Below are positions 42,107 to 50,156 of a stretch of DNA of 64,000 nt, piece after piece. The DNA comes from VKMB-3413 sp041027365 (lineage in GTDB: Bacteria; Pseudomonadota; Alphaproteobacteria; Rhizobiales; Rhizobiaceae). A program made the position numbers and the translations under genes. The DNA is taken from the NCBI RefSeq assembly GCF_041027365.1, contig NZ_JBFTEH010000009.1:62001-126000 (forward strand), in the 5' to 3' direction. How positions within the stretch are numbered: the first letter of the stretch is position 1; each line of letters begins with the position of its first letter. The notes under the pieces are model-generated. The model was not told the DNA's origin and did not search any database. It worked only from the letters and a program-made list of their open reading frames with translations.

Positions 42107-42817
42107 ATGTCTCCCCTCCTTTCCGTCCGCGGCGTCGAGAAGTCCTTCACCATGCATCTGCGCGGCAGCGTCCGGCTGCCGGTGGTGGCGAACGTCTCCT
42201 TCCACGTTGCGGGGGGCGAATGCGTCGTCCTCGGCGGCGCGTCGGGGGTCGGCAAGTCGTCGATCCTTCGGATGATCTACGGCAACTATGCCGTCGACGC
42301 CGGGGCGATCCTCCTGACCGACCCCGAGAGTGGTCAGACCACCGACCTCGCCGGCGCCGATCCGCGCACCGTCATCGACCTGCGCAAGACCCGCATCGGC
42401 TATGTCAGCCAGTTCCTGCGGGCGATCCCGCGGGTCCCGGCGATCGATGTCGTCGCCGAGCCGCTGCTCTCGCGCGGCGTTGGCCCCGCCGACGCGCGCG
42501 AGCGGGCGCGCGAACTGCTGGCGCGGCTGAACCTGCCGGAGGCGCTCTTCGAGCTTCCGCCGGCGACCTTCTCAGGCGGCGAGAAGCAGCGGGTGAACAT
42601 CGCCCGCGGCTTCATCACCGACCATCCGATCCTTTTGCTCGACGAGCCGACCGCCTCGCTCGACGCGGAAAATCGCGACGTCGTCTGCGATATGATCGAG
42701 GCGAAGATGGCGGCGGGGACGGCGATCCTCGGCATCTTCCACGACGACGCGGTGCGCGCCCGCATCGCGACGCGCATCGTCGACGTCAGCGCCTTTTCGG
42801 CGCGCAGGGCGGCCTGA
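42107..42817 (+). CDS. phnL: C-P lyase-associated ABC ATPase PhnL
   Basis: 236 residues. Second ABC ATPase of the C-P lyase machinery. Walker A GGASGVGKSS (43-52), signature FSGGEKQRVNIARGF, Walker B LLLDEPTASLD, switch IFHDDAVR, all PhnL-like. Follows phnK by 4 bp. phnM, phnN and the phosphonate importer are not in this window. A small hairpin (42824-42838) follows. Confidence 0.94.
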   Translation: MSPLLSVRGVEKSFTMHLRGSVRLPVVANVSFHVAGGECVVLGGASGVGKSSILRMIYGNYAVDAGAILLTDPESGQTTDLAGADPRTVIDLRKTRIGYVSQFLRAIPRVPAIDVVAEPLLSRGVGPADARERARELLARLNLPEALFELPPATFSGGEKQRVNIARGFITDHPILLLDEPTASLDAENRDVVCDMIEAKMAAGTAILGIFHDDAVRARIATRIVDVSAFSARRAA

Positions 42818-42859
42818 GCGGACCGCTGCACCGCAGCGTCCGGCTGCGGCCGCGCCGGC

Positions 42860-43354
42860 TCACATCTGGTCGGGCCGCAGCGCGATCGCGCGGTTCGCCG
42901 TCAGATCGTTCTGGCAGGCCGACGCGGCGTTGGTGCGGATCGTGCCTTCCTTGTTGATCTCGAAGATCCGGTCGCATTCCGCGTCGCGATAGGCGAGCCA
43001 GGCGCGCTGCGCCTTCAGGAGCGCCGCGGCGGCGCTCGGCTCGGTGCCCTGCTCGTCCTTGAGACGCTTGTCGAGATCCTTCGCGTCGGCGAGCGAGGCC
43101 TTGTAATTCTCGTTCAGGATGACGTCCCAGGCCGCCTGCTCGCGGCCGAGGCACTCGTCGATGCCGGGCGTCGTCTGCCCGTCCGGCGTCTCCTCGCAAG
43201 GGTTCGCGACGACGCCGATGCAGGAGGCCGGGTCGTCGCCGGCCTTGGCGAGGCAGGCCTTCACCGTGCGGAGATCGCCCTTGGCCGTGTCGGCCGCCAG
43301 GGCGGGATGGGCAAACAGGGCGAGCAGCGATAAGGTCAGGCACTGTCGGCGCAT
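42860..43354 (-). CDS. Periplasmic LprI-like (DUF1311) protein
   Basis: 164 residues with a signal peptide ending ALA near residue 21. The mature part has the DUF1311/LprI lysozyme-inhibitor-like features: ECLGREQAAWDVILNENYK, LLKAQRAWLAYRDAECD and four further Cys positions suitable for disulfides. LprI homologues bind lysozyme, though many are uncharacterised. Start ATG 43354 with GGAGGAG upstream. Convergent with phnL and divergent from tspO. Confidence 0.8.
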   Translation of the reverse strand: MRRQCLTLSLLALFAHPALAADTAKGDLRTVKACLAKAGDDPASCIGVVANPCEETPDGQTTPGIDECLGREQAAWDVILNENYKASLADAKDLDKRLKDEQGTEPSAAAALLKAQRAWLAYRDAECDRIFEINKEGTIRTNAASACQNDLTANRAIALRPDQM

Positions 43355-43432
43355 GTCGGGGATCTCCTCCAGCCGGAACGGCTGGCCCACTAGGCCATGC
43401 GCCACGCCACCCGCGCAACGGGAATCTTCGTC

Positions 43433-43924
43433 ATGAGCATCGCCTCGATCGTCAGCTTCGTCGTCTTCCTCGCCCTTGTCCTCGCCGTGGCGATGAGCGG
43501 CGCGGTGTTCAAGCCGGGGCCGTGGTACCAGACGCTCGACAAGCCGGGCTGGACGCCGCCGAACTGGGCCTTTCCGGTCGTCTGGTCGGCGCTCTACGTG
43601 ATGATCGCGGTCGCCGGCTGGCGGGTCTACGGGACGGCAGGCCTCGTCGGCCTGCCCTTCGCGGTCTACGCGCTGCAGCTGGTTCTCAATGCGGCCTGGT
43701 CGGCATTCTTCTTCGGCATGCGCCGGCCGGACATCGCGTTTGCCGACGTGATCCTGATGGCGCTGGCGATCGCCGCCAACATCGCCCTGTTCGCGCCGAT
43801 CGACGCCGTCGCGGCCTGGCTGCTCGTGCCCTATCTCGTCTGGGCCTGCATCGCCGCCTGCCTCAACTACTCGGTCTGGCGGCGCAATCCGGGCCGGTTC
43901 CGGCAGCAGGAAGCGATCGGCTGA
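43433..43924 (+). CDS. tspO: TspO/MBR (CrtK) family tryptophan-rich sensory protein
   Basis: 163 residues, five TM helices. TspO signature WYQTLDKPGWTPPNW and the C-terminal LLVPYLVWACIAACLNYSVW are clear. TspO binds and regulates porphyrins/tetrapyrroles; in Rhodobacter it is crtK within the photosynthesis gene cluster and represses pigment genes. Here it sits against bchIDO, in keeping with that. Start ATG 43433 is preferred over 43397. The 3' end overlaps convergent bchO by 62 bp. Confidence 0.92.
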   Translation: MSIASIVSFVVFLALVLAVAMSGAVFKPGPWYQTLDKPGWTPPNWAFPVVWSALYVMIAVAGWRVYGTAGLVGLPFAVYALQLVLNAAWSAFFFGMRRPDIAFADVILMALAIAANIALFAPIDAVAAWLLVPYLVWACIAACLNYSVWRRNPGRFRQQEAIG

Positions 43925-44795
43925 GGCCTTGCGCGAACGCCTCCCGCATCACGTCCGCCACCCGGTCCGGCGCCTCCTCATGGGCGAGATGGCCGAGGCC
44001 GGGCAGGCTGACGACGGAGGCATCCGCGACCATCCGCGCCACGCGCTCTGACACCTCCGGCGGGATCGCCCTGTCGCGCGTGCCGGTGACGAGGGTCAGC
44101 GGCACACACAGGCGCGGCAGGTCGCGCCTCAGGCCTTCGAGGTCCCAGTTCGCCATCATCGACAGCGCGCCCTCGACATGCGCGGGGCTCGCGAGCAGCC
44201 GCTCGTAAAAGGCAAGGCCCTCCCGCGAGATCGTCGAGCCCGTGCTCTCCATCAGCCGCGCCACCGCATCGCCATGCCGCGCCCTCCAGGAAAAGAAGCG
44301 CGGCGCCAGGGGGTTGAGGAAGAGCAGCTTGGCAAGGCCCGGGAAGAGATGCGCCGCAACGCCCGGGAACGGCAGCAGCGCGCCGTTCAGCGAGACGATG
44401 CGCTTCGGCGCGATCCGCCCGTCGATCGCCATGCGCAACAGCACGGCGGCGCCGGCCGAATGCCCGGCGGCGTAGGCCGGCGCGATCTCCAGCTGGTCCA
44501 ACACCTCGGCAACGAGGTCGCGCATCCCCGCGATCGAGGGCTGGCGCCAGCGCGGACGGCCGGAGAAGCCGTGGGAGGGCAGGTCCAGCATCACCACGCG
44601 GTAATCCGCGGCGAGAAGGGGCGCGAGGTCGCGGAAGGAATGGGTGGAGGCGCCGGTGCCGTGGAGAAGGAGCAGCGGCTCGCCGGCGCCGAGGATCTGG
44701 ACGTGGAAGCTGGTGCCCCCTGCCGACACGAAGCGGCTGGCCTCCCGGTGCGGCCAGTCCCGCCCGTCGCGCGCCCACTCCAGCGGCCGGCTCAT
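43863..44795 (-). CDS. bchO: BchO-like alpha/beta hydrolase, putative magnesium chelatase accessory protein
   Basis: 310 residues of an alpha/beta hydrolase with oxyanion HGTG (LLLHGTGASTHSFRDLAPLL), nucleophile elbow GHSAGAA, acid in TGTRDRAIP and His in PGLGHLAHEE. This is the BchO family, always linked to bchI/bchD and thought to help Mg insertion into protoporphyrin IX. The ATG at 44795 overlaps the bchD stop (ATGA), so it is the third gene of bchI-bchD-bchO. Confidence 0.88.
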   Translation of the reverse strand: MSRPLEWARDGRDWPHREASRFVSAGGTSFHVQILGAGEPLLLLHGTGASTHSFRDLAPLLAADYRVVMLDLPSHGFSGRPRWRQPSIAGMRDLVAEVLDQLEIAPAYAAGHSAGAAVLLRMAIDGRIAPKRIVSLNGALLPFPGVAAHLFPGLAKLLFLNPLAPRFFSWRARHGDAVARLMESTGSTISREGLAFYERLLASPAHVEGALSMMANWDLEGLRRDLPRLCVPLTLVTGTRDRAIPPEVSERVARMVADASVVSLPGLGHLAHEEAPDRVADVMREAFAQGLSRSLPAAGTGPDCAARPSS

Positions 44796-46807
44796 CGCGC
44801 TGCGGCCGTATGGCGTGCCGAGCCGGACGCCTCTCGCGAGGCCGCGCCGACAGCATCCGACAGCGCCTGCGAATCCGCCCGCGGCAGCGCCAGATAGGTC
44901 GCTCCCATGGCGACCGCGAGCTCGCGCGCGGCAGATCCCTGTCGCTGGCCGACATCGACGAGCAGCGCCGCGATGCCCGCGGCGCGCACGGCCCTTGCCG
45001 CGGCCAGCGCGTCGGCCTGCGCCGCCGGGCGCCCGGCCGCACCGTCCCGGGCGATATTGGCGCGCCCGTCGGTGAGGAGCGCAATCAGCGGGCGGCGGCC
45101 GTCTCTCGCCGATGTTCGCGCCAGGGCCAGCGCCGCCGCGATGCCGCTGGCGAGCGGTGTGCCGCCGCCGGCCGGGAAGGCGGCGAGGCTGCGCTTCGCC
45201 CGGGTCAGCGACTTCGTCTCGGGCAGCAGCACGTCGGCCTTCGTGCCGCGGAAGGCGACCAGCGCGACGCGCTCGCGCCGGACGTAGCATTCGGCGAGGA
45301 TGCGCTCGACCGCGCCCTTGGCCTCGGCAAGACGGGCGAGCGCCGCCGAGCCCGAGGCGTCGACCGCAAAGATCGTCGCGGTCTCGGCCTTGCCGCGATA
45401 GCGCCGGACGCGGATGTCGGACGAGCGCACGAGGATGCGGCCGCTCGCGGCGGCCTTGGACGCACCGGCTGGGGCCTCGGCGGGCGCTCTGCCCGCCTCC
45501 CGTCGGCGCAGAGGCTGCCAGGGCGCGGCGGATCGCAGCGTCGCGGCGAGGTCCAGCCGCTCGCGCCGCGGATCGCCCTCGCGCGTGCCGACGATCCGGC
45601 CGCGACGGGCCTTGTTGGCCGACGACCCGGATCGGCCGGCGCCGCGATGGGCTGAAGGCGAGGCTGCCATCAGTGCGGACAGCCGGTCGAGCAGGTCCGC
45701 GGGGAGCGCAACGTCCGACGCCGCGACGGTGACGTCATCGGGCCCGTCCGCCGACGTCACGTCGTCGTCCTGCGGCGCGTCCCCCTGCGCGCCCGCTTCG
45801 GGCGGCGCGGCGTCCTGCGGCGCCTCGCTCTCCCGGTCCGGCTCCTGCGGCTCGTCGCGCTCGTCCGGCCCCGCCGGCATCCGCGTCGCCCGGGGCAGGA
45901 GGACGTGGCGGATGGCGCAGTCGAGGTCCGCTTCGGCGACTTGGTCGCGCGCCGCGAGCGCGGCTGCCGCCCGGGCGGCCTTCAGCGCCTGGGACGGCAC
46001 CCGCAGCGAGGCGATGCCGAAGGCCGCCGCCGCCTGGCAGAGCAGCATCACGGCATCATCGTCGACGGCGATCGTGGTAAGCCGCCGCCGCGCCGCGAAG
46101 ACCGCTTCGGCCGCCGGTGCCTCGTCGCCCATGCCGCGCGGATCGGCGCCCTCCAGGTCGACCCAGAGGCCCAGCCGCTCGGCGAGCGCGGGCGGCGGCG
46201 CCTCGTCGTCCTCCATGCCCTCGTCGAGGGCGAGGATGCCGAGCCGCGCCGGCGTCTTAGCCGACAGACCGTCGCGCTCCAGCCGCACGGCGCCGGTGTC
46301 CAGCGTGTCGGCGAGCACGGCCGCCGTCCCCGGGGGCAGGCGCTCGGCCATCGCGGCGACCAGCACGCCGCCGTCGCAGGAGGCGAGCAGGCCGCGCTCG
46401 GCGACCGGCCGGCCGGCGTCGAGCGATGCGGCGAGATCGAGACCGCCGACGAGCGCGGCGTCGCCGATCCCGGCCGGCATGCGCCGGAACGGGATGTCCG
46501 CCGGCAGAAGGGTCTTCAGCAGGGCGAGCGCCGCCTCGCGCACGAAGCCGGCGCGGGCGTGGAGCCGCAGCCCGAGCGAGGGATCGACGGCAAAGAGCGC
46601 GAGAGCGGCGACTGCCTCCTGCCAGCGATCGGCGGCCGTGACCGCGGCTTCGGTGCGGCCATCGGACGCCATCGCGTCGCCCGCTGCGGATCCGGCTCCC
46701 CCGAACCCGGCCACCGCGCCGGTTCCGGTTAGGACAGGGGCCAGCGGCGCGGGCCCTGCGCCCCGACGCGAGGGCGGTGATGCCGCGGCTTGGCGGGGGC
46801 CGGTCAC
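44792..46807 (-). CDS. bchD: Magnesium chelatase subunit D
   Basis: 671 residues as drawn from GTG 46807, which overlaps the bchI stop (GTGA); an internal ATG at 46672 would give 626. N-terminal degenerate AAA+ domain, an acidic/proline-rich linker (ESEAPQDAAPPEAGAQGD), and a C-terminal von Willebrand A domain with MIDAS DASGS (Asp483) followed by LLTDGRANIA. It forms the I-D complex that drives Mg insertion by the H subunit. The first ~45 residues from the GTG are low-complexity and may not be translated. Confidence 0.9.
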   Translation of the reverse strand: MTGPRQAAASPPSRRGAGPAPLAPVLTGTGAVAGFGGAGSAAGDAMASDGRTEAAVTAADRWQEAVAALALFAVDPSLGLRLHARAGFVREAALALLKTLLPADIPFRRMPAGIGDAALVGGLDLAASLDAGRPVAERGLLASCDGGVLVAAMAERLPPGTAAVLADTLDTGAVRLERDGLSAKTPARLGILALDEGMEDDEAPPPALAERLGLWVDLEGADPRGMGDEAPAAEAVFAARRRLTTIAVDDDAVMLLCQAAAAFGIASLRVPSQALKAARAAAALAARDQVAEADLDCAIRHVLLPRATRMPAGPDERDEPQEPDRESEAPQDAAPPEAGAQGDAPQDDDVTSADGPDDVTVAASDVALPADLLDRLSALMAASPSAHRGAGRSGSSANKARRGRIVGTREGDPRRERLDLAATLRSAAPWQPLRRREAGRAPAEAPAGASKAAASGRILVRSSDIRVRRYRGKAETATIFAVDASGSAALARLAEAKGAVERILAECYVRRERVALVAFRGTKADVLLPETKSLTRAKRSLAAFPAGGGTPLASGIAAALALARTSARDGRRPLIALLTDGRANIARDGAAGRPAAQADALAAARAVRAAGIAALLVDVGQRQGSAARELAVAMGATYLALPRADSQALSDAVGAASREASGSARHTAAAR

Positions 46808-47829
46808 GCCGCCTCGAGTTCGCCGATCGCCCGCTCGACACGCGTCGCCGTGCCCGCCTCGTCGAGGGGATCGCGGCGGAGCCGGTGTGACAGCGCCAGC
46901 GGCGCGAGGCGGGCGAGATGCGTCCATTCGACGACCGCATCGCCGTCCAGCGCCGCGAGCGCCCGGGCGGCCCGCATCAGCGTCAGCTCGCCGCGCAGAC
47001 CGTCGGTGCCGAGCCGGATCGACAGCTGCGCCGCCTTCTCCAGCGTCGCGTCGGGAACCCCGACATCGCCGAGCCGGTCACGCGCGGTGAGGATCGCGTC
47101 CCGCACGGCGCCATTCTCGGCCGCGTAGGTTGCGGAAAAGCCGGCCGGGTCGCGCTCGAAGGCGTCGCGCCGCTTCACCACCGCGATGCGGGTCGGAAGG
47201 TCGGTCGGCGTCGTCACCTCCACGGAGAGGCCGAAGCGGTCGAGAAGCTGCGGCCGCAACTCCCCCTCTTCCGGATTGCCGCTACCGATGAGGACGAAGC
47301 GGGCGGGATGGCGCACCGACAGGCCCTCGCGCTCGACGACGTTCTCGCCCGACGCCGCGACGTCGAGGAGGAGGTCGACGAGATGGTCCTCGAGGAGATT
47401 GATCTCGTCGATATAGAGGAAGCCGCGATGGGCGCGCGCCAGCAGGCCCGGCTCGTAGCGTTTCTCGCCGGCGGCGAGCGCGCGCTCGAGGTCGAGCGAG
47501 CCGACGATACGGTCCTCGGTCGCTCCCAGCGGCAGGTCGACCACCGGGACGGGGACGGTCCGATCGTCGATCGCCTCGCCCGAATCCAGCCGGGCGCGGC
47601 AGGTCTCGCAGGCCTCCTCGGGCCGGGCGGGGTCGCAGCGATAGGCGCAGTCCGCCGCCCGCATCTGCGGCAGAACCGCCGCCAGTGCGCGCACCGCGGT
47701 GGACTTGCCGGTGCCGCGGTCGCCGAAGACGAGAACGCCGCCGATCGACGGGTCGACGGCGGCGAGCGTCAGGGCCAGCTTCATCTGGTCCTGCCCGACG
47801 ATGGCGGAAAAGGGAAAGGCGATCCTCAT
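46804..47829 (-). CDS. bchI: Magnesium chelatase ATPase subunit I
   Basis: 341-residue AAA+ motor of Mg-chelatase, the first committed step to (bacterio)chlorophyll. Walker A GDRGTGKST (36-44), Walker B FLYIDEINLLEDHLVD, sensor region VLIGSGNPEEGELRPQLLDR. ATG 47829. No TGT-N12-ACA CrtJ/PpsR box is visible in the 165 bp upstream, so control may differ from classical clusters. bchH is not in this window. Confidence 0.95.
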   Translation of the reverse strand: MRIAFPFSAIVGQDQMKLALTLAAVDPSIGGVLVFGDRGTGKSTAVRALAAVLPQMRAADCAYRCDPARPEEACETCRARLDSGEAIDDRTVPVPVVDLPLGATEDRIVGSLDLERALAAGEKRYEPGLLARAHRGFLYIDEINLLEDHLVDLLLDVAASGENVVEREGLSVRHPARFVLIGSGNPEEGELRPQLLDRFGLSVEVTTPTDLPTRIAVVKRRDAFERDPAGFSATYAAENGAVRDAILTARDRLGDVGVPDATLEKAAQLSIRLGTDGLRGELTLMRAARALAALDGDAVVEWTHLARLAPLALSHRLRRDPLDEAGTATRVERAIGELEAA

Positions 47830-47982
47830 GGGCGTGAGGCTAGCCGGTTTGACAGCCGATGAGAAGCCGCAGCTTGACACATGGGCCCACAGGCTGCCGG
47901 CCGGAGGATGGCCGGGCGCGCGGCGACCGCAGCCGAGTCCTCGGTCACGGCTCCCGGACTATGGCGGCCGCCGGCGGCTTCG

Positions 47983-47988
47983 TATAAT
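47983..47988 (+). promoter_or_regulatory. Consensus -10 (TATAAT) for a possibly leaderless lysE-type gene
   Basis: A perfect TATAAT ends 5 bp before the ATG at 47994. Initiation at the usual distance would place the transcript start on or next to the start codon, predicting a leaderless mRNA. No clear -35 hexamer lies 17 bp upstream. Confidence 0.4.
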
Positions 47989-47993
47989 TGGTC

Positions 47994-48638
47994 ATGACCT
48001 TCCTGCCCGACCTTCCGACCTTCCTCGCCTTCTCGCTCGCCTGCTTCGTGCTGACGATCACGCCGGGCCCCGACATGACGCTGTTTCTGGGCCGGACGCT
48101 GGCGGAAGGACGGGCGGCGGGCTTTGCCGCCTATGCCGGTGCGTCCACCGGCTCGCTGATTCATACGAGCCTCGCCGCGCTCGGCCTCTCCGCGCTGATC
48201 GCCGCCTCGCCGGAGGCGTTCCTGGTGCTGAAGGTCTGCGGCGCCGGCTATCTGATCTTTCTGGCGGTTCAGGCGATCCGCTCCGGATCGACCTTCAAGC
48301 TCGACGCCAAGGGCGGGCAGAAGGCGCGGTCGCTCCGAGCGAGCTGGGCGACCGGCATCGGCATCAACCTCACCAATCCGAAGATCATCCTGTTCTTCGT
48401 GACCTTCCTGCCGCAGTTCATCCATGCCGGCGATCCGAACGCGGCGGGCAAGCTGTTCTTCCTCGGCGTCTACTTCATCGCCTTCGCGACGCCCTTCGTC
48501 ATCGCGATGATCTTTGCCGCCGACAAGCTCGCCGCGGCGCTGCGGCGCCGGCCGAAGATCACCCGGATGATCGACTACGTCTTTGCCGGCGTGTTCTCCG
48601 CCTTCGCAATCAAGATCCTGACGACGCAGGGGCGGTGA
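47994..48638 (+). CDS. LysE/RhtB-family amino-acid exporter
   Basis: 214 residues, about six TM helices. Signature FVLTITPGPDMTLFLGRTLAEG at the N-terminus and GIGINLTNPKIILFFVTFLP in the middle are diagnostic of the LysE/RhtB family, which exports amino acids such as homoserine, threonine or lysine. Substrate unknown. ATG 47994; no Shine-Dalgarno is visible. Divergent from bchI. Confidence 0.9.
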   Translation: MTFLPDLPTFLAFSLACFVLTITPGPDMTLFLGRTLAEGRAAGFAAYAGASTGSLIHTSLAALGLSALIAASPEAFLVLKVCGAGYLIFLAVQAIRSGSTFKLDAKGGQKARSLRASWATGIGINLTNPKIILFFVTFLPQFIHAGDPNAAGKLFFLGVYFIAFATPFVIAMIFAADKLAAALRRRPKITRMIDYVFAGVFSAFAIKILTTQGR

Positions 48639-48779
48639 CCGTCGTGACCGTCTCGTCGGAAGGTCCTCCGGTCCGGCGACCGGCCTCACCGCAGGCAGTC
48701 GCAAGCGGCCGTGTATCGGAGCCGGAGGCCGAGCTCTCTTCGCAAGACCGTCCCGCAACCTTCGCCGAGTGACCCCGGA

Positions 48780-49394
48780 ATGCCGAAGCTCTCCCCGTCT
48801 CCGCTGATCCACCCGAGCGCCGAGGTCGAGGATTCCTTCCTCGGCCGCTATACCGAGGTGGCCGAGCGCTGCCGCGTCACCGAGACGGTGATGGGCGACT
48901 ATTCCTACATAGAACGGGACGGACAGGTCTGGGCGGCCGAGATCGGCAAGTTCGCCAACATCGCGGCGGCGGTGCGGATCAACGCCACCAACCACCCGAC
49001 CTGGCGGGCGACGCTGCACCACTTCACCTACCGGGCGGGCGACTATTTCGAGGGCGAGACCAACGAGGCCGAGTTCTTCGACTGGCGCCGCGAGAACAAG
49101 GTGACGATCGGCCACGACGTCTGGATCGGCCACGGCGCGACGATCCTGCCGGGCGTGTCGATTGGCAACGGTGCCGTGATCGGCGCAGGCGCCGTCGTGT
49201 CGAAGGACGTGGCGCCCTTCACGATCGTCGGCGGCGTTCCGGCCCGCCCCATCAAGCCGCGCTTTGCGCCGGGAATCGGGGAGCGCATGGAGCGCCTCGC
49301 CTGGTGGGACTGGCCGCACGAGACGCTGCGGGCCGCCCTCCCCGACTTCCGCAACCTCTCGGCCGAGGCCTTCCTCGACAAATACGCAGGGTGA
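48780..49394 (+). CDS. Hexapeptide-repeat acetyltransferase of the phosphonate-cluster type
   Basis: 204 residues of a left-handed beta-helix acyltransferase. The opening LSPSPLIHPSAEVEDSFLGR, followed by YTEVAERCRVTETVMGDYSY, and the insert TNHPTWRATLHHFTYRAGDY match the family usually encoded among phn genes (TIGR03308-type). The catalytic His lies in TIGHDVWIGHGATILPG. By family it belongs with C-P lyase genes, yet here it is 6 kb from phnL, separated by lprI-like, tspO, bchIDO and lysE genes. Start ATG 48780. Confidence 0.82.
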   Translation: MPKLSPSPLIHPSAEVEDSFLGRYTEVAERCRVTETVMGDYSYIERDGQVWAAEIGKFANIAAAVRINATNHPTWRATLHHFTYRAGDYFEGETNEAEFFDWRRENKVTIGHDVWIGHGATILPGVSIGNGAVIGAGAVVSKDVAPFTIVGGVPARPIKPRFAPGIGERMERLAWWDWPHETLRAALPDFRNLSAEAFLDKYAG

Positions 49395-49436
49395 GTCGCG
49401 GGCGGAGCCGCGGCCCCCGGAGCGGAATGCCGAATG

Positions 49437-49475
49437 AAAAACGCTCCCGAACCCGCGGATGGGGCTCGAGAGCGT
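49437..49475 (-). terminator. Intrinsic terminator of sciP
   Basis: On the minus strand a 14-pair stem (two G-U) joins 49475-49462 with 49454-49441 around loop ATCCGC, followed by a run of Ts (plus-strand GAAAAA at 49436-49441). Strong intrinsic terminator about 80 nt past the sciP stop. Confidence 0.75.
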
Positions 49476-49555
49476 GATCCTTCCCGCCGCCCCGCCGTCT
49501 CAGGCGAAGCGCTATGCGATGCGGGTGCTGCCGTCGCGGCGGCCGCTCTGCACGA

Positions 49556-49846
49556 TCAGTGCAGATCGACCCGCTTGCGGTATTCCTGCAGCTGCGTCGT
49601 GCGCAGCCCGGCGAGGCCGTGCTGGTCGATCGACATCTGCCAGGAGAGGAATTCCTCCACCGTCAGCGTATAGCGCGAGCATGCCTCCTCAAGGCTGAGG
49701 AGGCCGCCGCGAACCGCCGCCACCACCTCCGCCTTGCGGCGGATCACCCACCGGCGCGTGTTGGTCGGCGGCAGGTCCGCCAGCGTCAAAGGGCTCCCGT
49801 CGGGACCGATGACGTATTTCACTCGTGGTCTAACCTGATCGGTCAT
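49556..49846 (-). CDS. sciP: CtrA inhibitor SciP (DUF1153)
   Basis: 96 residues, all-helical HTH-like protein. The sequence VKYVIGPDGSPLTLADLPP, then NTRRWVIRRKAEVVAAVRGG and LSLEEACSRYTLTVEEFLSW, is the conserved SciP signature. SciP binds CtrA at CtrA-activated promoters and blocks RNA polymerase recruitment after cell division. Start ATG 49846; upstream in-frame codons to 49864 are possible. It lies 3.5 kb from ctrA. Confidence 0.92.
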   Translation of the reverse strand: MTDQVRPRVKYVIGPDGSPLTLADLPPTNTRRWVIRRKAEVVAAVRGGLLSLEEACSRYTLTVEEFLSWQMSIDQHGLAGLRTTQLQEYRKRVDLH

Positions 49847-50156
49847 TGCACTCTCGAACACCATTCAAAGACCTAATCGTCCCTGACCGTAGCCGGGTGC
49901 TTTTAAAAATCCGTCAAGCCCCGCGTAAGGTTTCGATAACAACACGAGTCAAATCGCCGACTTCACGAAGCGAGATCGCGTCCTCATCTTCAGCCGGCCC
50001 GCAGCGGGCCATTTTCGCCGCGATTCCCGGCCATTTCCGCTGAATAAGCCGGCAGCCGGGTGATCCGGTGGGCGGAAGCGAAATTTGGCCTTCGGGCCCG
50101 GAAACGATAGAAGCGGGGCTCGCCATGCCTTTCGAACCCCGCCGGGGCAGCCGATT
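49847..50156. promoter_or_regulatory. Divergent region sciP-mnmA
   Basis: 310 bp that must contain the sciP and mnmA promoters. The stretch 49895-49950 is AT-rich (CTTTTAAAAATCC, TTTCGATAACAAC). No CtrA box (TTAA-N7-TTAA) and no GANTC site-pair was recognised. Confidence 0.5.

Noticed and set aside
45414..47090. Ser/Arg-rich 558-codon frame opposite bchD/bchI
   Set aside because: Shadow of two well-supported minus-strand genes; no recognisable domain or ribosome site.
47830..47993. Search for a CrtJ/PpsR box (TGT-N12-ACA) before bchI
   Set aside because: No such motif present in the interval.
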